From Rhodococcus sp. P-2 (lineage in GTDB: Bacteria; Actinomycetota; Actinomycetes; Mycobacteriales; Mycobacteriaceae): a DNA stretch of 64,000 bases. Shown one piece after another: positions 17,324 through 25,139 of this stretch. Under the pieces are notes generated by a model, which searched no databases, was not told the origin of the DNA, and saw nothing but the letters and a program-made list of their open reading frames with translations. The stretch's first letter is position 1; each line of letters begins with the position of its first letter. The stretch is from positions 2,666,001 through 2,730,000 of the forward strand of contig NZ_CP066779.1 in the NCBI RefSeq assembly GCF_016598535.1. Reading direction: 5' to 3'. The translations under genes were made by a program, and so were the position numbers.

Positions 17324-17818
17324 GTGATCGTTGTCGCTGTGGTGCTATTCGTGCTCGCTGTCGCCGTCGGTGGAGTTGCTGTCGCCGGACTGATCGGCAA
17401 ACTCCCGCGCAACCGCTGGGCCGGTGTCCGCACCGAAGATTCCCTGCGGAGCGAGGAGTCGTTCGCCCTCGCCAACAAGGTGGCCGGTCCGACCATGCTC
17501 GCGGCCGCCGGAATGTTGGTCATCGGCGGAGTCGCAGCATTGACCATCGGCGGAGTCTTCGGCGTCGCGGTCGCGATCATCGCCGTCGTCGTCGCCGTTC
17601 TCACGGCCGGTTTCGGTGGAGGCATCGGTGCCCGCGCTGCCGCCGCACTCCCACAGCAGAGCGGATGCGGTAACGACTGCAACTGCGGCGGACACTCCGA
17701 GCCTGCCGCAGACGAGCCGGTGGCGGAGACCCCCGAGGCCAAGGCGAACGCTGCCGCTTGCGGCACCGCTTCCTGCGGTGCCTGCGCGCTCAAGGATGCT
17801 TGCCAGCCGGCTCATTGA
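17324..17818 (+). CDS. SdpI-family membrane protein with cysteine-rich C-terminal tail
   Basis: Encodes 164 residues. Residues 1-25 form one transmembrane helix. The motif KLPRNRWAGVRTEDSLRSEE is the SdpI-family signature. Two further helices lie near residues 55-105. The rest is a soluble tail with seven cysteines in two clusters (GCGNDCNCGGH and ACGTASCGAC plus DAC), which is not part of the usual SdpI fold and looks like a metal-binding or redox tail. The GTG start is six bases after a TATCCT -10 element, so the mRNA may be leaderless. The stop codon lies inside a parS-like site shared with the next gene. Confidence 0.7.
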   Translation: MIVVAVVLFVLAVAVGGVAVAGLIGKLPRNRWAGVRTEDSLRSEESFALANKVAGPTMLAAAGMLVIGGVAALTIGGVFGVAVAIIAVVVAVLTAGFGGGIGARAAAALPQQSGCGNDCNCGGHSEPAADEPVAETPEAKANAAACGTASCGACALKDACQPAH

Positions 17819-17831
17819 TTCACGTGAAACA
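17816..17831. promoter_or_regulatory. parS-like site far from parAB
   Basis: TGATTCACGTGAAACA differs from the parS consensus TGTTTCACGTGAAACA at one base (position 3). It overlaps the TGA of the SdpI-like gene and the probable GTG start of the DUF1648-like gene, about 28 kb from the parAB cluster. Confidence 0.6.
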
Positions 17832-18783
17832 TCGCGTGGTCGACCCGGCCGGGGTCGTATTCGGGCTAGTCGTTCCGCTGTTGTGTGCGGTCTTCGGCTT
17901 CGTCCTGACAAAAATGTGGGAGCCTCGCCTCCCGGAGCAGATCGCGACTCACTGGACCACTACCTCGCCGGACGGCTTCTCCACCCCGTCTTCCAACGCG
18001 TGGACCATCGCACTTCTGACGCTGCTCTTCGGTGGCGGTCTCAGCGCAATTGCCGCTCTTGCTCCCGCGATGTTGATGATGCGTCGATTCATGTTGGTTG
18101 TCGGACTGAGCCTGGTCGGGCTCATCACGACAGTGAACTTCGCTCTGCTCTACACCCAACTCGATGTCACCGATCCGACTACGACGTCACTCCCGCTGTG
18201 GTCTCTCGGTGTCGGCTTTGTCGTCGGCGCGGTGCTGGGTTGGATCGGTGCCTCATTCCTGCGCGACTACCGCGGCCGCACGCTTGCCGCGACCAAACCA
18301 TCGGCCGGGTTGCCTCGAAGCAGCTGCCCCCTACCCATCTCCGACGACGTCGGATTCAGCACCAAAGGCTCGGCGATCCTCACTGCGATCACTCTGGCAC
18401 CCGGAGTCGTCATGGCGTTGTCGATGCGGTCACTCTGGCCGCTGTTCATCTTCGGTGCACTCGGACTGCTCGTCGTCAGCCTGGTTCGCTTCCGGGTGAT
18501 CGTCGACGAACGGGAAATTCGGGTGATCAACATGGGGATGGCTGCGATGACCTACGGCATCGACGAAGTTGTCGAAGCCGACGTCGCGGAGATCAAACCG
18601 TTCGCGGACTTCGGCGGCTGGGGACTCAAGACCAAGGGTCGTCGCAACTACGGCGTCGTCACCCGCACCGGGCCGGCGGTGGTTGTCACCTTCGCTGGTG
18701 GCGACCGGCTCACGATCACGACACCGAAGGCCGAAGACATCGCCGGGTCCCTCAACCGAGTGGCCGACGCCCGGACTCGGTAA
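17824..18783 (+). CDS. DUF1648-like multi-pass membrane protein
   Basis: Encodes 319 residues from GTG 17824 (GTG 17836 is an alternative; neither has a ribosome-binding site). The N-terminal region has a helix followed by LPEQIATHWTTTSPDGFST, the DUF1648 pattern of one helix plus an extracytoplasmic segment. About six helices follow, up to residue 225. The C-terminal 90 residues form a soluble domain with a bPH2/YdbT-like pattern of strands. It directly follows the SdpI-like gene and the two are probably translated together. SdpI-type proteins often give immunity to secreted peptides; whether this pair does is unknown. Confidence 0.65.
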   Translation: MKHRVVDPAGVVFGLVVPLLCAVFGFVLTKMWEPRLPEQIATHWTTTSPDGFSTPSSNAWTIALLTLLFGGGLSAIAALAPAMLMMRRFMLVVGLSLVGLITTVNFALLYTQLDVTDPTTTSLPLWSLGVGFVVGAVLGWIGASFLRDYRGRTLAATKPSAGLPRSSCPLPISDDVGFSTKGSAILTAITLAPGVVMALSMRSLWPLFIFGALGLLVVSLVRFRVIVDEREIRVINMGMAAMTYGIDEVVEADVAEIKPFADFGGWGLKTKGRRNYGVVTRTGPAVVVTFAGGDRLTITTPKAEDIAGSLNRVADARTR

Positions 18784-19447
18784 CCGCCGAGCCTGAGCCG
18801 ATCGCTTCCTGAGTCTTTTCCAGGTACCCACACGCCGCCGCCCTGGCTTTGCTGACATCTCGTTCGGCAATTGCTTCGGCGACTCCCCGGTGATGCGAGG
18901 ACGTCAGCGACGGCGGATGCACCCCTTCGGTCACCTCGTAGGTGGCGCGAACGGTTTCGAGGATCCCAGCAAACAGATCTTTCAGAACCGGATTGTGAGC
19001 GGCATCGACGACGGCAATGTGAAATGCGAGATCCACGTCGACGAAGTTCTCCGCTGGGACGTCACGCTTGGCGGCCAGCTCACGAAGTGTCCGAACATCG
19101 TCGGCGCTGCGACGCTCACACGCCAAGCGGACTGCTTCCATCTCGAGCGCACGACGCACTTCGAAGACGTATTTCATCTCGTCGACGGACGCGTGTTTGC
19201 CGAGCAGGCCGCCGATGTCGGTCCGAGCACGCACGAAGGTCCCTGATCCGCGACGGATCTCGAGGACTCCCGTCGACGTCAGTGTCTTGATCGCTTCGCG
19301 CACGGTGTTCCGGCCGACGCCGAGAACACTCATCAACTCCGGCTCGGTCGGAACCCGGTTGCCGACGGTCCAGGCGCCGTCGGAGATCTGCGCGCGCATC
19401 CAGTCGAGGGATTGCTCGTACGCGGACTCCTTGCGAACAACGGTCAT
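18752..19447 (-). CDS. FadR/GntR-family transcriptional regulator
   Basis: Encodes 231 residues. The winged helix-turn-helix covers residues 10-75 (VPTEPELMSVLGVGRNTV, then REAIKTLTSTGVLEIRRGSG). The FCD ligand domain follows, with DVDLAFHIAVVDAAHNPVL and two later histidines (SSHHRGV) as likely metal ligands. Its 3' end overlaps the DUF1648-like gene by 32 bases on the opposite strand. It is divergent from the MFS gene at 19610, and a perfect palindrome lies between them, so it probably represses that transporter and itself. Confidence 0.85.
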   Translation of the reverse strand: MTVVRKESAYEQSLDWMRAQISDGAWTVGNRVPTEPELMSVLGVGRNTVREAIKTLTSTGVLEIRRGSGTFVRARTDIGGLLGKHASVDEMKYVFEVRRALEMEAVRLACERRSADDVRTLRELAAKRDVPAENFVDVDLAFHIAVVDAAHNPVLKDLFAGILETVRATYEVTEGVHPPSLTSSHHRGVAEAIAERDVSKARAAACGYLEKTQEAIGSGSAVTESGRRPLG

Positions 19448-19487
19448 CTACTCATCCTCACAGCATTCGCGGCGATCATTCCACTCA

Positions 19488-19502
19488 CCTACGATACGTA
19501 GG
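19488..19502. promoter_or_regulatory. Palindromic operator between GntR regulator and MFS gene
   Basis: CCTACGATACGTAGG is a perfect 6-3-6 inverted repeat. It lies 41 bases from the regulator start and about 45 bases before the MFS ribosome-binding site. It is the only strong palindrome in this divergent gap and is the natural binding site for the adjacent regulator. Confidence 0.65.
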
Positions 19503-19609
19503 ACGACCCACGTATTTTCGAACTCAGTCTTCAGGAGGGGCTTCCCACGTCCGCCACCGCTGTCGCTACCGAACAACGCACACGCCGCACCAACCGACAC
19601 TTCTACGGC

Positions 19610-20779
19610 GTGGGCTATGCCCTCACCGTGATCCTTCTGGGCGCGAACATGCCCACCTCCGTCTACGGGCTGTACCGGACCGAGTTCGGGTTCACGCCCA
19701 CCGTCCAGACGCTCATCTACGGCGTCTACGTCGCCGGCCTCGTTCCGGCGTTGCTCTTCTTCGGACCGCTGTCCGACGCCCTCGGTCGACGCACCGTGCT
19801 TCTGGCTGCGCTCGCACTGAGCGTCGTCGGCACGCTCGTCCTGGCATTCGCCGACGCGACGGTGTGGTTGTTCGTCGGACGCGTCGCTCAGGGCATCGCG
19901 GTTGGCGCGGCCAGTGCGGCGGGTAGTGCCGCACTGGTGGAGCAGGAACCGACGTTCGATCACCGGCGGGCAGCGCTCGTCTCGACGGTGACGGGTGCGC
20001 TGGGCGGTGCACTCGGACCACTCGTGTCCGGTGCGATCGCCCAGTACCTTCCGCAGCCACTGCGGTTGCCGTATCTGATCTTCCTTGTCGCGTTCATCCC
20101 GGCACTGATCGTGTTGCTGCTGCTGCCGCGGATCGGGGACGTCACACGCCCGAAGCGGTTCTTCCAGATGCCGCATGTTCCCGCCACCATTCGAGAGACG
20201 TTCTGGCTCAGCTCGCTCGCCGTCGCGCTGTCGTGGGGCGCAGTCGGGCTCTTCCAGTCGGTGGTCCCGTCGTGGATGACCAGCCTGCTGAACATCGACA
20301 ACCTTCTGCTCGGCGGTGGGGCAGCCGCACTGGTCATGATCTGCTCGGTGATCGCGCAACTCGGCGGAAGCCGCATGGACCCGAGGGCGTCCGTCACCGT
20401 CGGCCTGGGAATCCTCGCCCTCGGAATGATCGGGTTGCCCGTGGTCGATCTCGTACCCAGCCTCGCGCTGCTGGGCGCCATCACCGTCGTGGTCGGCGCC
20501 GGGCACGGTCTGGCGTTTGCCGGCGGCATGAAGCGCGTCAACGCCGCCGCCCGGACCCACGCACGCGAGAGCCACGGCGGAGTTCTGGCCGCGTTCTTCA
20601 CCGTCAGCTACGCGGGACTCGCGATCCCGTCGATCATCGCGGGTATCGCCATCACCATCCAAGGAATGCAGACGGCCATCATCGAGCTGTCGATCGTCGG
20701 GACGCTGCTGTGCCTGGCCGTGATGGGCTTCAACCTTCGTGGGGCTCGAGAGCCCGTCGACGCACGCCGTTATCCTTAG
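19610..20779 (+). CDS. MFS transporter (possible ACG start at 19547)
   Basis: Encodes 389 residues from GTG 19610, with about 12 helices and the motif GPLSDALGRRTVLL after helix 2. The GTG start would place the initiator at the first residue of helix 1 and has no ribosome-binding site. The same frame stays open upstream. A perfect AGGAGG (19533-19538) sits eight bases before ACG 19547, which would add 21 residues (TSATAVATEQRTRRTNRHFYG), a typical polar MFS N-terminus. No ATG, GTG or TTG lies between. ACG may be a rare start, or this strain may have lost the ATG. The gene faces its likely GntR-family regulator. Confidence 0.8.
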   Translation: MGYALTVILLGANMPTSVYGLYRTEFGFTPTVQTLIYGVYVAGLVPALLFFGPLSDALGRRTVLLAALALSVVGTLVLAFADATVWLFVGRVAQGIAVGAASAAGSAALVEQEPTFDHRRAALVSTVTGALGGALGPLVSGAIAQYLPQPLRLPYLIFLVAFIPALIVLLLLPRIGDVTRPKRFFQMPHVPATIRETFWLSSLAVALSWGAVGLFQSVVPSWMTSLLNIDNLLLGGGAAALVMICSVIAQLGGSRMDPRASVTVGLGILALGMIGLPVVDLVPSLALLGAITVVVGAGHGLAFAGGMKRVNAAARTHARESHGGVLAAFFTVSYAGLAIPSIIAGIAITIQGMQTAIIELSIVGTLLCLAVMGFNLRGAREPVDARRYP

Positions 20780-20783
20780 CCAG

Positions 20784-21764
20784 GTGAAGTTTCTCAGTAG
20801 GTTCTACATCGACGGGTTCATCCTCGGCATCATCATCGCCGGCGTGCTCGGAAGTGTGTTCCCGGTATCGGGTACCGCGGAGAGCATTCTGAACTGGGCC
20901 ACCAAGATCGCCATCGGCTTCCTGTTCCTGCTCTACGGCGCACGGCTCTCACCGCAGGAAGCCTGGAAGGGCGTCAAGCACTGGCGACTGCACACCGTCG
21001 TCCTTGCCGCGACATTTGTGCTCTTCCCGTTGATCGGCCTAGCTCTGCGATTCCTGTCGCCGACCCTGATCAGCGACGACCTCTACACCGGCCTCCTCTA
21101 CATGTGCCTCGTTCCGTCGACGGTTCAGTCGTCGATCGCGTTCACCTCGATCGCCAAGGGAAACGTCGCCGGCGCGATCGTCAGTGCGTCGTTCTCCAAC
21201 CTGATCGGCGTCTTCGTCACGCCGCTGCTGGTGGTTCTGCTGATGAACACCACCGGCCAGGCGACCGTCGACTTCTCGTCGATCCTCGACATCGTCGTGC
21301 AGCTGCTGATCCCGTTCATCGTCGGTCAGCTGATCCGCCCGCTGGTGATCGGATGGCTGCAGAAGTACGCCGAACCCACCAAGTACGTCGATCGTGGATC
21401 GATCATCCTTGTTGTCTTCGCCGCCTTCAGTGAAAGCATGAAAGAGGGGATCTGGAGCACCGTCACGATCTGGCAGATCGTGATCCTCACAATCGTGTGC
21501 TGCCTGATCCTCGCGCTGGTTCTCGGCGTCACTGCCTTCGCGGGGCGCAAACTCGGCTTCGATCTTCCCGATCAGATCGTCATCATCTTCTGCGGGTCGA
21601 AGAAGTCCTTGGCAACGGGCCTACCGATGGCGGCCGTGCTGTTCGCGGGCCAGCCCGTCGGCCTGATCGTGTTGCCGCTGATGATCTTCCATCAGATCCA
21701 ACTGATCGTCTGTGCTGCCATGGCGCAACGCTTCGCGAATCGGGATCCGGTGAGCGTCAGCTAG
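20784..21764 (+). CDS. Bile acid:sodium symporter family carrier (SBF-like)
   Basis: Encodes 326 residues with about ten hydrophobic helices. The pattern FLLYGARLSPQEAWKGVKHW near residue 50 and the later DLPDQIVIIFCGSKKSLATG match the SBF-like (YfeH) branch of the bile acid:sodium symporter superfamily. Substrates of this branch are mostly unknown organic anions. The GTG start lies four bases after the MFS stop codon, so the two carriers are probably co-expressed under the GntR-family regulator. The last eight bases overlap the convergent small gene. Confidence 0.8.
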   Translation: MKFLSRFYIDGFILGIIIAGVLGSVFPVSGTAESILNWATKIAIGFLFLLYGARLSPQEAWKGVKHWRLHTVVLAATFVLFPLIGLALRFLSPTLISDDLYTGLLYMCLVPSTVQSSIAFTSIAKGNVAGAIVSASFSNLIGVFVTPLLVVLLMNTTGQATVDFSSILDIVVQLLIPFIVGQLIRPLVIGWLQKYAEPTKYVDRGSIILVVFAAFSESMKEGIWSTVTIWQIVILTIVCCLILALVLGVTAFAGRKLGFDLPDQIVIIFCGSKKSLATGLPMAAVLFAGQPVGLIVLPLMIFHQIQLIVCAAMAQRFANRDPVSVS

Positions 21765-21975
21765 CGAGCAACGCGTCCCGGGTCGCGTCGACGCAGCCAC
21801 AACCGCGCTGCAGTTCAGCACAATCGATGGACAACGCATGGCGACTCGATGCCAGGTCGACACAGTTCACCCCGGTGCATTCGAGCGATCCGTCGACATG
21901 TCGCAGCAGAGAATCGTGGCAGTGATCGACATCCGAAACACAATCCGCGCACTGGATCTGACGCTCAGCGATCAT
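21757..21975 (-). CDS. Small cysteine-rich protein, possible zinc-ribbon type
   Basis: Encodes 72 residues with seven cysteines and several histidines (CADCVSDVDHCHDSLLRH, CTGVNCVDL, then DCAELQRGCGCV). The spacing suggests metal binding. ATG 21975 has a GAGAGGTGG ribosome-binding site; ATG 22005 would add ten residues. I believe similar short proteins occur in other actinobacteria but no function is known to me. It is convergent with the SBF-like carrier gene and overlaps it by eight bases. Confidence 0.6.
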   Translation of the reverse strand: MIAERQIQCADCVSDVDHCHDSLLRHVDGSLECTGVNCVDLASSRHALSIDCAELQRGCGCVDATRDALLAS

Positions 21976-22030
21976 TACTGCCACCTCTCTCGAAAACGAT
22001 GACACAGGAATATCATCGACCTCCGACAGA

Positions 22031-22636
22031 TCAGTTCCGTTCGACCTCGATGGGGTGACTGGCCAGCATCGCTACGGGCAGCGGCTGGCGTCGTAGCACC
22101 CGTGCCCAGAAATCGACTCGGGGCGGCGTCAGCACATCCGACGGCAGTGAGCTGATCACCATCCAGTCTTCACGCTCGAGCTCCGAATCCAGCTGCCCCA
22201 GAGTCCAACCCGAGTACCCGGCAAAAATGCGGATCCCTTCGACCAGAGGAGCGATCACCTCCGGGTCCGAGTCCAGATCCACCATGACTACCTTGCCGTC
22301 CACCCGCCGCAGGCCGGCGACGCCGTCGATCCGTGCACCGTTGCGAGCGATTCCCAGGCAAAGCGCCGAGTCACGCTTGACTGGTCCACCGATGTACAGC
22401 GCCGAAGGATGCGCGGTCAACGGCGCCCACTGCGGCAACACGTTCTGCACGGCCGTCTCACTCGGCCGATTGACGACGACGCCCAAGCTCCCGGCGTCGT
22501 TGTGCTCGATCATGTAGATGACGGTGCGGCGAAATGCAGGTTCCGTGAGATCGGTCGACGACACCAACAAACTGCCCGGACGAACCTCCGGTTCTATCCA
22601 GGCCATTCGATCCTCGGGTTCTTCTGCGTGCGCCAC
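22031..22636 (-). CDS. YqgE/AlgH family protein (DUF179)
   Basis: Encodes 201 residues. The N-terminal GSLLVSSTDLTEPAFRRTVI and HNDAGSLGVVVNRP are the hallmarks of this widely conserved family. The structure is a small alpha/beta protein whose biochemical role remains unclear. In mycobacteria and rhodococci it normally lies close to leuS, as it does here at 5 kb distance. Nothing in the sequence is unusual. Confidence 0.9.
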   Translation of the reverse strand: MAHAEEPEDRMAWIEPEVRPGSLLVSSTDLTEPAFRRTVIYMIEHNDAGSLGVVVNRPSETAVQNVLPQWAPLTAHPSALYIGGPVKRDSALCLGIARNGARIDGVAGLRRVDGKVVMVDLDSDPEVIAPLVEGIRIFAGYSGWTLGQLDSELEREDWMVISSLPSDVLTPPRVDFWARVLRRQPLPVAMLASHPIEVERN

Positions 22637-22689
22637 AAAGACATCATCTCACCGACAACTGCGTGCGGAGGAACGAGACACAGGCGTGT

Positions 22690-23385
22690 TCAGGTCAGAC
22701 CCGCCACATCGGCAAGTAGTGCCAGATGCCGCTCGAAAATCTCGCTCGCGTCGGTGAACGTATCGCTTCCGTACTGCCCGAACACCTCGAAGTTCACCGA
22801 GCCGAACAGGGATACCCAGACGAGAGTTGCGCGCACTGCGGCATCCGGCGGCAGGTCGGTGCCCAGTTCTTTCCGCACTCCCTCGAGGTCCATTGCCAGC
22901 GTGTCACTCAGGTCCGGACCCTCTCGCACCGTGAGTGCACCCGCGCGATGTGCGGCGTCGATGATCCCGATCAGCCGGGTCACGACGAGGGTGCCAGGGC
23001 CGGTGGTCTGCTCGCCCGGAGCGTCGTAACCGGGGACGGGGCTGCCGAACAGCAGACCGTAGCGGGCCGGTTCCCGAATCGCCCAACTCCGGACGGCACG
23101 TCCGAGAGCAACGAACTGTCCGCGAAAATCTTCTGCTGCAACGGCATTCACGGCGGCGTCCACTTCCGAGCCCAGTTCCGTGTACCCGTCCACCACCAGC
23201 AAGGTCAGCAGTTCGTCGCGACTGGCGACGTAGCGGTACACCGCTGAGGACACGACTCCCAGGTCACGTGCGACGGCCCGCAGAGACAAAGCTGCGGCGC
23301 CGACGGCAGCAAGATGCTCGCGTCCGATCCGGGTGATGTCCTGCAGCGTCTGTTCGCGCGCCCGCTCACGGGGAGTCCCAACCAT
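22690..23385 (-). CDS. TetR-family transcriptional regulator
   Basis: Encodes 231 residues from ATG 23385 (ATG 23403 would add six). The helix-turn-helix covers LSLRAVARDLGVVSSAVYRY, followed by the usual VASRDELL. The C-terminal domain resembles the TetR_C_13/WHG group with AIREPARYGLLFGSPVPGY. It is divergent from the epimerase gene at 23520. The gap holds two near-identical palindromes around a consensus promoter, plus a half-site close to its own start, so it likely represses both genes. Confidence 0.88.
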   Translation of the reverse strand: MVGTPRERAREQTLQDITRIGREHLAAVGAAALSLRAVARDLGVVSSAVYRYVASRDELLTLLVVDGYTELGSEVDAAVNAVAAEDFRGQFVALGRAVRSWAIREPARYGLLFGSPVPGYDAPGEQTTGPGTLVVTRLIGIIDAAHRAGALTVREGPDLSDTLAMDLEGVRKELGTDLPPDAAVRATLVWVSLFGSVNFEVFGQYGSDTFTDASEIFERHLALLADVAGLT

Positions 23386-23427
23386 GAGTCCATCTTGCCC
23401 CATGATCGAGAGCAGTATCAACAAAAG

Positions 23428-23490
23428 AGAGCACTGCTCTTGACAGCGCTAGGGCGCGGGTGCATTCTTGAAAACGAGAGCAGTGCTCTC
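23428..23490 (+). promoter_or_regulatory. Consensus promoter flanked by twin TetR operators
   Basis: Operator 1 is AGAGCACTGCTCT (23428-23440). A perfect -35 TTGACA (23440-23445) and a -10 CATTCT (23463-23468) are separated by 17 bases. Operator 2 is the perfect 7-1-7 palindrome GAGAGCAGTGCTCTC (23476-23490), covering the expected transcription start. A half-site GAGAGCAGT lies at 23408-23416. The centres of the two operators are 49 bases apart. Confidence 0.78.
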
Positions 23491-23519
23491 ATTTCACCCG
23501 AAACGAGAAGGAGCACACC

Positions 23520-24461
23520 ATGTCGAACCTCGAAATCGTCACCGGAGCAGGACCCGTCGGATCCGCCGTCGCGCTACAGCTCGCCGAGCAGGGCATCAAT
23601 GTCCGCCTCCTGACCAGGTCCGGCAGCGGGCCGGAGCACCCGTTGATCGAACGTCGACGCGTCGACGTCTCGGATTCCGAGGCCCTGCGTTCCGTCAGCG
23701 AAGGCGCCACGGCCATCTACCACTGCATCCACGCCGCCTACAACGCAGCCGATTGGGAGCGGGAACTCCCGGCGGCCGAGAAGGTCGTGCTCGACGCGGC
23801 CGCATCCATCGGCGCCGTCGTGGTCTTCCCCGAAAGCCTCTACGCCTACAACTCCGACACCCTGATGACCGAATCCGATCCACGCAACGCCACCGGCGGC
23901 AAGCGTGGCGTGCGGACCGCGCTGCTGCGTGCTCGCGAGGCTTCGGCAACACCTACCGTCAGCGTCGTCGCCTCGGACTTCTTCGGCCCCCGCGTCCGCA
24001 CCGCCCACGCCGGCGAGCGCATGGTTCCGAAGATCATGGCAGGTAAGAAGATTCGTGTCATCGGTTCCGCAGACCAGCCGCACTCCTTCACCTACATCCC
24101 CGATCTCGCCGCAGCGATGATCGCCGCAGCACACAACCCCGAACTCTGGAACTCCGTCATCCACGCACCCACCGGCCCCGCGCTCACCCAACGCAAGATC
24201 GCCGAAGCCTTCGCCCGAGCCGCCGGGACATCCCCCGCCAAGGTGGGCGTCCTGCCCGCCTGGGTGCTCGACGCAGTCGGCAAGGTCAACACCGACACCC
24301 GCGAGCTCGCGGAGATGAACTACCAGTTCACCAAGCCGTTTGTCATGGACTCGAGTGCCAGTGATGTGCTCCTCGGACTCTCACCGACACCGCTCGATCA
24401 GGCCGCCGAGGAGACCGTCGCGTGGTGGCGCGCGGAACAGGCTCGCACCGCTGCTGCCTGA
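23520..24461 (+). CDS. NAD(P)-dependent epimerase/dehydratase family protein (extended SDR, NmrA-like)
   Basis: Encodes 313 residues. The Rossmann motif is TGAGPVGSAVA at residue 8 (GxGxxG-like variant GAGPVG). The usual YxxxK catalytic pair of extended SDRs is not clear: ESLYAYNSDTL has Tyr but Lys comes later in GGKRGVR. It may bind NADPH as a quinone or aldehyde reductase-like protein. The ribosome-binding site GAGAAGGAG is strong. Expression is controlled by the twin operators just upstream, so its substrate may also be the ligand of the TetR protein. Confidence 0.8.
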   Translation: MSNLEIVTGAGPVGSAVALQLAEQGINVRLLTRSGSGPEHPLIERRRVDVSDSEALRSVSEGATAIYHCIHAAYNAADWERELPAAEKVVLDAAASIGAVVVFPESLYAYNSDTLMTESDPRNATGGKRGVRTALLRAREASATPTVSVVASDFFGPRVRTAHAGERMVPKIMAGKKIRVIGSADQPHSFTYIPDLAAAMIAAAHNPELWNSVIHAPTGPALTQRKIAEAFARAAGTSPAKVGVLPAWVLDAVGKVNTDTRELAEMNYQFTKPFVMDSSASDVLLGLSPTPLDQAAEETVAWWRAEQARTAAA

Positions 24462-24515
24462 ACCTGCAGGCAGGGGCTCTTGACGCAAGAACGGAACGGG
24501 TGTTCACTTCTTCAC

Positions 24516-25139
24516 ATGGCCTATCGCCGCACTCCGGCAGTACAGGAACGATTGGACGCCCAACGCGCCCGACTGCTCGAGGCCGCCACGACGGCAGTGG
24601 CAACCCACGGCTATGCGGGGTGTTCCATCGCCGCGGTGGCCAAGAACGCCGGCGTCGGCACCGGGACGCTGTATCGACATTTCGACGGCAAGGGCGAACT
24701 GTTCGCCGAAGTATTCCAATCAGTCTGCAGCCGTGAGGTATCCGCGGCTCGGGACGCCGGAGACAGCGCCCGAATCCTGGAAGGCAACCATCGCTCCGCC
24801 GTATCAGCGTCGGTTCGCACGTTCGCCGAACGCGCCATGCGTGCACCGGTTCTCGCCTATGCACTGCTGGTGGAACCGGTGGATCCACTCGTCGACGAAC
24901 AGCGACTCATGTTTCGCGAATCGTTCCGCGATTGCCTGGCCACCGCAATCCGCTCGGCCGTAGACACCGGTGAGATACCTCCGCAGGACGCCACTCTGAC
25001 GGCAGCGTGCATCGTCGGGGCAATCGGTGAGGCCCTGATCCTTCCGTTGCGCGGCGGCACCACGGATCCCGCTGCGATCGATGCCATCCTCGCCTTCACC
25101 CTTCGATCGTTAGGGAGTTTCGATGACACCCACGCATGA
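24516..25139 (+). CDS. TetR-family transcriptional regulator
   Basis: Encodes 207 residues. The helix-turn-helix includes CSIAAVAKNAGVGTGTLYRH followed by FDGKGELF. The start ATG 24516 lies close behind a TTGACG element (24479-24484) and a GAAC-4-GTTC repeat (GAACGGGTGTTC) that could be its own operator. The 3' end overlaps the acyl-CoA dehydrogenase gene by 17 bases, so regulator and enzyme form one transcript that is likely autoregulated by an acyl-CoA or related ligand. Confidence 0.86.
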   Translation: MAYRRTPAVQERLDAQRARLLEAATTAVATHGYAGCSIAAVAKNAGVGTGTLYRHFDGKGELFAEVFQSVCSREVSAARDAGDSARILEGNHRSAVSASVRTFAERAMRAPVLAYALLVEPVDPLVDEQRLMFRESFRDCLATAIRSAVDTGEIPPQDATLTAACIVGAIGEALILPLRGGTTDPAAIDAILAFTLRSLGSFDDTHA

